Below, one piece after another: positions 53,375 through 61,051 of a DNA stretch of 64,000 nt (position 1 is its first letter; each line of letters begins with the position of its first letter). Source of the stretch: SPJN01 sp965229935 (GTDB taxonomy: Bacteria; Pseudomonadota; Alphaproteobacteria; SPJN01). The translations under genes and the position numbers were made by a program. The stretch lies in contig CBDDKB010000002.1 in the NCBI GenBank assembly GCA_965229935.1, forward strand, positions 2,356,001-2,420,000, read 5' to 3'. The notes below the pieces were generated by a model. The model did no database searches. It worked only from the letters and a program-made list of their open reading frames with translations, and was not told the DNA's origin.

Positions 53375-53957
53375 CTGACGTGAGCCCATTGTTGAGTTTC
53401 GGGTGTATGGTCTGCATGACCTGTGCGATGGCATCATTCGCCTCCGGCATGCCGGCCTTTAGCGCAGCGGCTAGAAAGACCAACGCCTCGTCAATTTTGA
53501 CCGGGCCACCTTTGCCGTCTGCTAACAGCTTGCCATAGCGATATAGTGCTAGCGGGTGCCCAGTCTTGGCGGCAAGACCTGTCCAATAGCGTGTTTCGGT
53601 CAAGTTGGGTTTGGTGCCCATGCCTGTTTCATAAGCGTCTGCCAGGTTGAGTTGCGCCGTCGGCAGACCAAGTTGGGCAGCGCGTTTGTAAAGCGCAAAG
53701 GCTGCCCTTTCATCGCGTGGCATACCAAGCCCGCGCCGCAGCATGTGGCCCATATTGCGCATAGCGGCAGGGTCATTCTGTGCCGCCAATGATTGCCAGA
53801 TTTCAAAGGCGCGCGGGAAATCGCCCGCCTCATAGGCTGCGACTGCATCGTCAAATTGCGGCTGATGCGCTGCGGGACCAGCAATTGCTGTTCCGCCTTG
53901 CCATATCAACGCCAGCATGCTGACAATCAGAACTGGTAAAAACATTAACCGACTCAT
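53367..53957 (-). CDS. Sel1-repeat (tetratricopeptide-like) exported protein
   Basis: 196-residue protein with a signal peptide (about residues 1-26, ending GTAIA) and at least three Sel1-like repeats, for example DPAAMRNMGHMLRRGLGMPRDERAAFALYKRAAQ and LPTAQLNLADAYETGMG. Sel1 repeats make superhelical scaffolds for protein-protein contacts; the partner is unknown. It should be periplasmic. It overlaps the BrkB-family gene, so the two are probably expressed together. Confidence 0.85.
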   Translation of the reverse strand: MSRLMFLPVLIVSMLALIWQGGTAIAGPAAHQPQFDDAVAAYEAGDFPRAFEIWQSLAAQNDPAAMRNMGHMLRRGLGMPRDERAAFALYKRAAQLGLPTAQLNLADAYETGMGTKPNLTETRYWTGLAAKTGHPLALYRYGKLLADGKGGPVKIDEALVFLAAALKAGMPEANDAIAQVMQTIHPKLNNGLTSDE

Positions 53958-54033
53958 AGGCCTATCATGGGCCGATGGGCCCGGTTAGGCAACGGTCAGA
54001 ATGATCGGAAAAGCCGTTGCGAAGGGGGATAGG

Positions 54034-56034
54034 ATGAAGATCTTAAAATGGGGCGCCATGTGGTTTGGCCTTACGGCGCTGGCCATATTGTTGGTGACAA
54101 TATTTTGGTTCCGCCCGCCTTCAGGCGCACAAGGCCCATTGCAGTATGAGCCTGTCGCTGACTATTTGAACTGGACGCATTTTGGTGGGGACGAAGGGCA
54201 AACGCGCTTTGTCCCGCTTACGCAAATCACCAGGGACAATGTCGGCCATCTTGAACAAGCATGGGTGTATCATACAGGCGCGCTTGCGGATCACCCGGAT
54301 ACATTGGATCGTATCGCCTTTCAAATGACGCCGATTTTGGCCGCCGGGTCCTTGATTGGTTGCACCCCCCATAACAAGGTTTTTGCCCTTGACCCCGCAA
54401 CGGGGGCGGAGCGGTGGACCTATACCCCCTCGTTCAACGCTGACTACCGTCCGGCGAATAAGTGGCTGTGCCGTTCTGTTGTATCGTGGAAGGATTCAAA
54501 GCTTTCCAATGACGCGCCCTGTCAAACTCGCATCTTCATGGGCACCAATGATATGCGGCTGATAGCGCTTGATGCCCGCGATGGTCGGCTGTGTACAGAT
54601 TTTGCCGATGGCGGTATCCGGTCGATTGATATTGGGCGCGCACAAATTTGGCCGGGGGAGGCGCAGATCACTTCAGCCCCTGCCATTGTCGGGGGTGTTG
54701 TGATTGTTGGCACGGCGTTGGGTGATAACACAGCCGTTGCTGCGCCTTTTGGGACGGTCAGGGCGTTTGACGCGCGCACGGGCGCGCCCCTTTGGCAGTT
54801 CGACCCGATTGCCGCGACACGCAATGAGCTTATCGCCGCGGGGATGGATCCGTCAGACAGTCCGGGACACGCAAATGTGTGGAGCAGTATTTCAGTCGAT
54901 TCAAAACGCGGTCTTGTCTATTTGCCAACCACCAGCCCCAGCCCTGATTTTTGGGGTGGTTTGCGACCGGGCGATAACCGCTATGCGAACTCAGTCGTCG
55001 CGCTTGATGGGCTGACAGGCCAAGTGCGCTGGCATTTTCAGGTGGTCCATCATGATGTGTGGGATTTTGACCTGCCGACCGGCCCCAGTTTTGTCTCCCT
55101 GACAATTGAGGGGCAGCAGCGTGATGGCCTTGTGCAGGGGACCAAGCAGGGCTTGTTGTTCGTTCTTGATCGCGAAACGGGCCAGCCCCTGATCCAGGTC
55201 GAAGAACGGCCCGTTCCCCAAAATGCCCTGTTGGGGGAGGCATTGTCCCCGACGCAGCCTTTTCCGGTTTTTCCGCCCCCATTGGTGCCCAACGAAATCA
55301 CGGCGGATGAAGCATGGGGCCTAACCCCCTTTGACCGCGCCGCATGTCGTGACGTGATGGAGAGGGCGGGTCCCGCAAAGCTTTATACGCCCCCTGACGA
55401 GGATGGTTTGTTGATGTTCCCCTTTACAGGTGGGGGGATGAACTGGGGCGGGGTTGCGGTTGATCAGGACCGCAAGATCGTGATTGCTAATATGTCGAGC
55501 GTGATCCACCTGATTAAGTTAGTGCGTAAGCCGGAAGATCATCAGGATGGCGCTGGCGGCATTGTCTCAGAGTCTGATGAATTTGCCCCCATGGCGGGCG
55601 CCCCCTTTGCGCTTGAGCGTGATGTGCTGACCTCCCCCCTTGGCTTGCCATGTAATCCGCCACCATGGGGTGTGCTGGCGGCGGTTGATTTGGAACAGCG
55701 GAAAATTCTGTGGTCGCAGCCTTTTGGCACAACCCGCAAATTGGCAGGACCGATTTCACTGCCATTTGGAACCCCCAACCTTGGCGGGTCTTTGGTAACA
55801 GCATCGGGTCTGACCTTTATCGGCGCGGCGATGGATTCCTATTTGCGAGCCTATGATACCCAAACGGGTGAGGAGATTTGGGGCGCTGACCTGCCCGGTG
55901 GCGGCCAAGCCGGACCGATGAGTTATGCGGTGAATGGTAAGCAATATATTGTCATCGCGGCAGGTGGCCATGCTTGGGCAGGAACTGAGCTTAATGACAC
56001 GCTGGTGGGCTTTGCCCTGCCTGATCAGGAGTAA
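54034..56034 (+). CDS. Membrane-anchored PQQ-dependent dehydrogenase (glucose dehydrogenase type)
   Basis: 666-residue quinoprotein. One N-terminal span (about residues 7-27) anchors an eight-bladed periplasmic propeller. WTHFGGDEGQTRF near 48, VHHDVWDFDLPTGPSF near 336 with the catalytic-type Asp, and the C-terminal PFGTPNLGGSLVTASGLTFIGAAMDSYLRAYD and GKQYIVIAAGGH match membrane PQQ glucose/quinate/polyol dehydrogenases. Unlike E. coli Gcd it has one span rather than five. Electrons would go to quinone. An upstream ATG at 54001 is in frame; GGGGGATAGG favours 54034. No PQQ synthesis gene is in the window. Confidence 0.9.
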   Translation: MKILKWGAMWFGLTALAILLVTIFWFRPPSGAQGPLQYEPVADYLNWTHFGGDEGQTRFVPLTQITRDNVGHLEQAWVYHTGALADHPDTLDRIAFQMTPILAAGSLIGCTPHNKVFALDPATGAERWTYTPSFNADYRPANKWLCRSVVSWKDSKLSNDAPCQTRIFMGTNDMRLIALDARDGRLCTDFADGGIRSIDIGRAQIWPGEAQITSAPAIVGGVVIVGTALGDNTAVAAPFGTVRAFDARTGAPLWQFDPIAATRNELIAAGMDPSDSPGHANVWSSISVDSKRGLVYLPTTSPSPDFWGGLRPGDNRYANSVVALDGLTGQVRWHFQVVHHDVWDFDLPTGPSFVSLTIEGQQRDGLVQGTKQGLLFVLDRETGQPLIQVEERPVPQNALLGEALSPTQPFPVFPPPLVPNEITADEAWGLTPFDRAACRDVMERAGPAKLYTPPDEDGLLMFPFTGGGMNWGGVAVDQDRKIVIANMSSVIHLIKLVRKPEDHQDGAGGIVSESDEFAPMAGAPFALERDVLTSPLGLPCNPPPWGVLAAVDLEQRKILWSQPFGTTRKLAGPISLPFGTPNLGGSLVTASGLTFIGAAMDSYLRAYDTQTGEEIWGADLPGGGQAGPMSYAVNGKQYIVIAAGGHAWAGTELNDTLVGFALPDQE

Positions 56035-56121
56035 ACTGGTTTCTTTTCTTCATGATTAACGCGCGATTAAGCCTATTTTGGGATGATTAAAGCGTGGATT
56101 TGGTGAAGAAAGGAACGGATC

Positions 56122-56232
56122 ATGTTGCTGTTTGATTTCAAGCCCGTTTTGTTCGTTTTGGCATTTTTATTTGTCGTGACGGGACTTAATCCGGGTCATA
56201 AATTTGATGTGCGCCCCCGCCTGCGGGATTAG
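56122..56232 (+). CDS. Candidate 36-residue hydrophobic microprotein
   Basis: A short open frame, ATG at 56122 to TAG at 56230-56232. It would encode a central hydrophobic stretch (about residues 8-20) flanked by FDFK and a basic, arginine-containing tail. The purine-rich AAAGGAACGG about 5 nt upstream is an excellent Shine-Dalgarno, which is why I list it. It fills the otherwise empty gap between the PQQ dehydrogenase and the TonB receptor. No family is recognised; it could be chance. Confidence 0.42.
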   Translation: MLLFDFKPVLFVLAFLFVVTGLNPGHKFDVRPRLRD

Positions 56233-56327
56233 ATCGCCCCGAAGTGAATAAAAAACAGTCTTGCAAAAAGCCTCTGACTTAAGGCATACACTGCCTACAA
56301 ATATGTCAATTAAAATAAGTTTGGGGC

Positions 56328-58715
56328 ATGACTATGATAAATCTTGGGGCCGCTTGGCGGATCGCACCGCTGGGCGCGGCAATGCTGGTTGGGCTGATGT
56401 CCACCACAGCGATCGCGCAAACACAGGAAAATCCGACTGAGGCTGAGGTAACGGCAGAAGCAACCGTCGAAACTGATCAGGCTGCTGTAGAAGCGGCAGG
56501 TGAGGCAGGCACCAGACGCGCCCAACTTGATGAAATCACTGTGACCGCGCAACGCCGCGAACAGGATATTAAGGAAGTCCCCATCTCCGTCACTGCTGTT
56601 GGTGCAGAACAGATGGAAGAAATGCACATCGCCGGCATGAATGATTTGAACCGCGTTGTGCCGACATTGAAGGTTGCGCAAGGGGGCGTGTTTAACGCCA
56701 TTATCATTCGTGGCCTTGGGTCCGGTGTGAACTGGGGCGTCGATCAGGCGGTTGGTATCTTTATCGACGATGTTTATTTCACTGGCGCGGAAAAACTGTC
56801 AGCCGGTTTGATGGATGTAGAATCTATTCAGGTGTTGCGCGGGCCACAAGGAACCTTGTTTGGCCGTAACACGATTGCCGGGGCCATGCTGTTTACCACG
56901 GGCCAAGTGGCAGACGAGTTTCAGGCAAAATTTGCCGCCGGTTTCCAGGAACGCAATGGCAAGCAGCTTGAGGGCATGGTGAACGTGCCTTTCTGGGGCT
57001 CAAACCTCGGCACGCGCCTTGCCTATCGCTTTGAAGAAGGTGACGGCATGATTTATGACCGCTTGTTAGGTGGTCGTGAACGGCAGGAGCGTCGCAACTT
57101 CCGTGGCAAGTTCCGTATTTCACCAAGTGAAGATTTTGAAATCACCTTCACCTATATGGATCAGGCTGGCCGCAGTGAGGGGACGAAAGTTCAATATTAT
57201 AATGTACAGGATGAACACCTACAGTTGATGAAGGTGTTTGATCCGCAAGCAGAAGGTAGTCTGAAAGATTTTCGCCATTCAACAAACTTTGCTGATGGCG
57301 GCACTGAAGATCAGTTGGACTTTCAATTCAATGCGCGGCTAACGGCGCTTAACCACGATTTTTTGTTGATTGGTAATATTTCAGATCAAGAAGGGTTCGG
57401 CGGCATTGACGTCGACTATGGCCCCATCCCGATTTTGACCGGTACGGGTGATCGTTTCATTGATCAGCAAAGCCTTGAATTCCGCGCCGTGTCAAATTTC
57501 GGTGGCTGGTTCGAATATGTAGCCGGGCTTTACTATTTTACGGGTAACCGTCTGCATAATACCTTGCTGACCCTGACGCCTGTTCTTGGTACTAGCGAGC
57601 TGGTGGATTTGATTGTGCCCGATGCATTGCAGGACGTGGCCCTTTCTATTCTACCTGCGCAAGATCCTGAATCACCGGAACGGTTCTTTACCCGGTTTGA
57701 CCAGCACACGGACAGTTATTCCGCCTATGGCCAGGCCACTATCGACTTGATGGATGAACTGTCCGTGATTTTGGGTGCCCGGTATGCTGTCGATATCAAG
57801 GATGTTGATTTCTTTGGCCGAGGGACAAGTGTTGGTGGCCTGCCCACCGGGCCGCTGCTGCTGAATTATGCGCTTGGTGCCGAAGATTTTACATTGATTG
57901 AAAAGCGTACCGATAAGGCGTTTGATCCGAAAATCTCTGTCATCTATCGCCTGAATGAAGACGTGAATTTTTACGGGACTGTTGCGACAGGCTCAAAAAA
58001 TGGTGGCTTTAACGCACAGGCTTGGACCAGCGCCAAGAAACTACAGTTTGAGGCTGAAAGCTCCATCACTTATGAAGCCGGTATGAAGGGCGACTTCTTT
58101 GGCGGCGGTGCGCGGCTGAATGTCGGCCTGTTCCGCACAGAATTTGCGGATCTGCAGGCTTCAATTTGGGATGGCACAACTTTTGTGGTTGATAACGCCG
58201 CCGACGTGACCACCCAGGGGGTTGAGCTTGAAGCCATGATGTTGATCCCTTGGGGGTTCATGGTGTCATTAAACGGTGCCTATCTTGATGCGGCCTATGA
58301 CAGCTTCCCGAACGGCCCCTGCACCGCCGATGATGGTGGGGACAATTGCGACATTAGCGGCAACAAATTGCCGAATGCGCCTGAATGGCAATTCAGCGGC
58401 AGTGTCAACTACCTCAACCCGTTGGGGAACATGCCGTTCGATATGTTTGCTGGATTTGACTATTACTGGCAAAGTGAAGTTTCCCTGTCAGCCGATGGTG
58501 ACCCGATTGATAGCGAACAGGACTATGCGTTGTATAATGCACGCGTTGGCCTGATGGGTGATGATCAATCATGGACGTTTATGATTTACGTCAAAAACAT
58601 CATGGATGAGATTGCCAAAACAGCATCAATTGACGCCATTTTGTTAAGCGGTACACATGCCGCTGCGGTGCACGCACCCCGTACAGCATTGGCCTATTTT
58701 TCGGTCAACTTCTGA
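56328..58715 (+). CDS. TonB-dependent outer-membrane receptor
   Basis: 795-residue TonB-dependent receptor for active uptake of a substrate too large or scarce for porins. A signal peptide (to about residue 30, ending AIA before QTQ) is followed by the TonB-box/plug region LDEITVTAQRREQDIKEVPISV near 68, the plug motif LRGPQGTLFGRNTIAGAM near 167, and a 22-strand barrel ending in the aromatic SVNF. The substrate is unknown. The next receptor in the window (61052-63424) is a paralogue. The start is ATG at 56328 or 56334. Confidence 0.93.
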   Translation: MTMINLGAAWRIAPLGAAMLVGLMSTTAIAQTQENPTEAEVTAEATVETDQAAVEAAGEAGTRRAQLDEITVTAQRREQDIKEVPISVTAVGAEQMEEMHIAGMNDLNRVVPTLKVAQGGVFNAIIIRGLGSGVNWGVDQAVGIFIDDVYFTGAEKLSAGLMDVESIQVLRGPQGTLFGRNTIAGAMLFTTGQVADEFQAKFAAGFQERNGKQLEGMVNVPFWGSNLGTRLAYRFEEGDGMIYDRLLGGRERQERRNFRGKFRISPSEDFEITFTYMDQAGRSEGTKVQYYNVQDEHLQLMKVFDPQAEGSLKDFRHSTNFADGGTEDQLDFQFNARLTALNHDFLLIGNISDQEGFGGIDVDYGPIPILTGTGDRFIDQQSLEFRAVSNFGGWFEYVAGLYYFTGNRLHNTLLTLTPVLGTSELVDLIVPDALQDVALSILPAQDPESPERFFTRFDQHTDSYSAYGQATIDLMDELSVILGARYAVDIKDVDFFGRGTSVGGLPTGPLLLNYALGAEDFTLIEKRTDKAFDPKISVIYRLNEDVNFYGTVATGSKNGGFNAQAWTSAKKLQFEAESSITYEAGMKGDFFGGGARLNVGLFRTEFADLQASIWDGTTFVVDNAADVTTQGVELEAMMLIPWGFMVSLNGAYLDAAYDSFPNGPCTADDGGDNCDISGNKLPNAPEWQFSGSVNYLNPLGNMPFDMFAGFDYYWQSEVSLSADGDPIDSEQDYALYNARVGLMGDDQSWTFMIYVKNIMDEIAKTASIDAILLSGTHAAAVHAPRTALAYFSVNF

Positions 58716-58752
58716 TCGATTGATCTGGCAAAATCCATACTGCGCAGGCTAG

Positions 58753-58781
58753 TCTTTCCCCATTCACATAGTGGGGAAAGA
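58753..58781 (+). promoter_or_regulatory. Hairpin sequestering the Shine-Dalgarno of the DUF2834 gene
   Basis: TCTTTCCCCA (58753-58762) pairs perfectly with TGGGGAAAGA (58772-58781) around a 9-nt loop. The right arm is the GGGGAAAG that must serve as ribosome-binding site for the ATG at 58784. No T run follows, so this is not a Rho-independent terminator. It suggests translational control, for example by temperature, a ligand or a trans-acting RNA. Confidence 0.7.
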
Positions 58782-58783
58782 TT

Positions 58784-59110
58784 ATGTCAGACAAAAGTTT
58801 TGCCGCTGCCTTGATTTTGCTGGGTGCGGGCTTTGCCATCGCATTCTGTGTTATTGTTGTGCCGCCGCTGATCGCCAGCGGCGACATCATGGGTGCCTTT
58901 GCGGCGGGGTTCGTAAATCCCTATTCATCCGGCTATTCAACCGATGTCTTTATGTGTTGGGCCGTATTGGCGGTTTGGGTTTTTTATGAAGCAAAGACCC
59001 GCAATATCAAACATGGGTGGGTTGCCTTGCTGGTCGGCATAGTGCCGGGCGTTGCGACTGGCTTTGCGCTTTATTTGCTACTACGCTTACGACAACAAAA
59101 CGCACAATAA
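58784..59110 (+). CDS. DUF2834-type small membrane protein
   Basis: 108-residue hydrophobic protein with three membrane spans (about residues 8-32, 52-70, 80-100). The segment GFVNPYSSGYSTDVFMCWAVLAVWVFYEAKTRNIKHGW matches the DUF2834 family pattern, whose role is not known. It starts immediately after a strong hairpin that includes its Shine-Dalgarno. The gap to the crotonase gene is 11 nt, so the two are probably on one transcript. Confidence 0.85.
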   Translation: MSDKSFAAALILLGAGFAIAFCVIVVPPLIASGDIMGAFAAGFVNPYSSGYSTDVFMCWAVLAVWVFYEAKTRNIKHGWVALLVGIVPGVATGFALYLLLRLRQQNAQ

Positions 59111-59121
59111 GCGGGGGCACA

Positions 59122-59901
59122 ATGGCAGAACTTGAAATCACCCATGAAGGGGATGTGGCGATCTTCACGCTCAATCGGCCTGAGGTGATGAACGCCCTTA
59201 ACTATCCGCTTTATATGGCATTGGAAGATGCGGTGCGCGATTGCACGGCGCGGGCCATTATCCTTACTGGGAATGGACGCGCCTTTTGTACGGGCGATGA
59301 TGTCAAAGCCATCCTGTCACAAGGGGGCAAGGGCCCAGCGGAAATGGCGGGCCGCTCGCGCCGGACCGGTGGCTTGACGCCTGCGGCTGATGCATTGCTT
59401 CATACGGATATTCCAGTCATTGCGGCGGTTAACGGGTTTGCCCTTGGCTGGGGGATGGAATTGGCCTTGATGGCTGACATGCGGGTCATTTCCAGCGACG
59501 CAACATTTGGTGAACTGTTTGTGAAGCGTGCGCTTTGTTGTGACGCACCGGGCTTGGGGCGGCTTGCGCAATTGGTTGGCCGTGAAAAAGCGGCAGAACT
59601 TTTGTTCACGGGCGAGATGATTGATGCCGAAGAAGCCATGCGTATCGGCCTTGCTGGCCGCAAGGTCGCGCCTGATCAATTATTGCCGACGGCGTTGGCA
59701 CTGGCCCAAAAGATCGCTGCAAACCCGCCACGGGCTGTGCAAACGATCAAGGCCGGGTTGCGGCGAACACTTGATCCTGATTGGCGCGATGTGGGCGCCT
59801 GGGCGACCAAAGAAATCTATGCCTTGTTGAAAACAGAAGATTCCAAGGAAAGCGCAGCAGCCTTTCTTGAAAAGCGTGAGCCTGTTTTTACCGGCAAATA
59901 G
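59122..59901 (+). CDS. Enoyl-CoA hydratase/isomerase-family (crotonase) protein
   Basis: 259-residue crotonase-fold protein. The oxyanion-hole segments AFCTGDD (near residue 55) and FALGWGMELALMADM (near 107) are present. The first catalytic Glu position is kept at Glu113. By eye alignment, the second catalytic Glu of true hydratases falls at Phe133 (FGELFV), so hydration may be lost and an isomerase or other crotonase reaction is possible. The frame is open upstream into DUF2834 in another phase; the ATG at 59122 has GCGGGGG. It follows DUF2834 by 11 nt. Confidence 0.88.
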   Translation: MAELEITHEGDVAIFTLNRPEVMNALNYPLYMALEDAVRDCTARAIILTGNGRAFCTGDDVKAILSQGGKGPAEMAGRSRRTGGLTPAADALLHTDIPVIAAVNGFALGWGMELALMADMRVISSDATFGELFVKRALCCDAPGLGRLAQLVGREKAAELLFTGEMIDAEEAMRIGLAGRKVAPDQLLPTALALAQKIAANPPRAVQTIKAGLRRTLDPDWRDVGAWATKEIYALLKTEDSKESAAAFLEKREPVFTGK

Positions 59902-60026
59902 CGTCGCTCTGATGATGGCTGCATTGAAGGTCGGTTATATAGTCCGAGCAGGCTATCTATTGGGCCTGACATTGCCAATATTGGCAGGGTAACTGGTCTG
60001 TGAGGTATTATCCAAGGGGGATGTTT

Positions 60027-60995
60027 ATGTGCAAATGGACTATTCGGCTTGTCTTGCTGGCCCTTGTGGCGCTGCTGTTGGTTTACGCGTTTGGTGCTGG
60101 TGCCATCATTGGGAAGCAACGGGCCTATTTGGCCGAAGGTCCTATGGCGATGGTTGGCGATCTGTTGATGTTACTGCCGCGCAACGAAGTTAGATTTTGC
60201 GAAGGGGAGGCACTGACCTGCGGGGAGAATGATATTTCCGCGCGCCGCGAAACAGCCTGTGATCCCTTCACGAAACCAGATCCTCGTCATGCCGTTTTGT
60301 TCACGTTCGGCCAATCAAATGCCGCGAATGAGGGGCGTGATCGTTACATTGCTTCGGACCATGTGATTAATTTCAATCCGTTTGACGGTAGATGCTATAT
60401 CGCGCAGGACCCGCTATTGGGGGCGTTAGGCGAGGCTGGCTCTGTATGGGGACAGGTTGGCGATGGATTGATCGCCATGGGTGCCTATGACAGCGTGCTG
60501 ATTGTCGCGATAGCTATTGGCGGCACCAGCATAGAACGGTGGGCACAGGGTGGTGATCTTAATCAGCGGATTATCTTTGCGCTCGATAGGCTCGCAGAAC
60601 AGGGCATCATGCCAACGCATATTTTGTGGCATCAGGGCGAAGCTGACCGCATCAAGGAAACGACAAGTGATGACTATGTGCAGAAGTTTGGCACGATCAT
60701 CGACACGTTCCGCGCCCGAGGCATCGATGCGCCGATCTATCCTGCGGTTGCCACCTATTGCTATATGTTTGATCTGGATCGCATTGCTGATTACGGACCG
60801 GCGACAGAAGCTGTACGCAACGCGCAACAAAGCTTATCGTCAGTTTATGCGGGTGTACTGCCCGGCCCTGATACGGATCAAATTACGGGGCCGGCTTACC
60901 GATCCGACAATTGTCATTTCACCCATCTGGGCCTGCGCGCCCATGCAGATTTGTGGGTTGAGGCACTGACAAAAAATAACCCGGCCCAACCATAA
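60027..60995 (+). CDS. SGNH/sialate O-acetylesterase-like exported hydrolase
   Basis: 322-residue protein with an N-terminal hydrophobic signal anchor (about residues 5-26). The catalytic region shows FTFGQSNAANEGRDRY with a GQSN Ser near residue 94, ILWHQGEADR near 205, and a C-terminal DNCHFTHLGLRAHADLW with the Asp/His pair. That is the SGNH layout of the sialate O-acetylesterase (SASA) family, so it probably removes acyl groups from a carbohydrate. AAGGGGG at 60014-60020 suits the ATG at 60027; upstream GTG and ATG codons are in frame but badly spaced. Confidence 0.8.
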   Translation: MCKWTIRLVLLALVALLLVYAFGAGAIIGKQRAYLAEGPMAMVGDLLMLLPRNEVRFCEGEALTCGENDISARRETACDPFTKPDPRHAVLFTFGQSNAANEGRDRYIASDHVINFNPFDGRCYIAQDPLLGALGEAGSVWGQVGDGLIAMGAYDSVLIVAIAIGGTSIERWAQGGDLNQRIIFALDRLAEQGIMPTHILWHQGEADRIKETTSDDYVQKFGTIIDTFRARGIDAPIYPAVATYCYMFDLDRIADYGPATEAVRNAQQSLSSVYAGVLPGPDTDQITGPAYRSDNCHFTHLGLRAHADLWVEALTKNNPAQP

Positions 60996-61009
60996 TAGGC
61001 GGGACCGGG
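60980..61009. terminator. Bidirectional terminator between the esterase and the second TonB receptor
   Basis: CCCGGCCC (60980-60987) and GGACCGGG (61002-61009) pair with one mismatch. On the plus strand, ATTGTTGTTT follows. On the minus strand, the A-rich 60971-60978 becomes a T run. It lies between two convergent genes and the esterase stop sits in its loop. Confidence 0.6.
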
Positions 61010-61051
61010 CATTGTTGTTTGACTAGAGCCTTTTTTAGGCTGCTGTAAAAA

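Noticed and set aside
58753..58781. The hairpin read as a terminator for the TonB receptor
   Set aside because: No T run follows on either strand, and the right arm holds the ribosome-binding site of the next gene.
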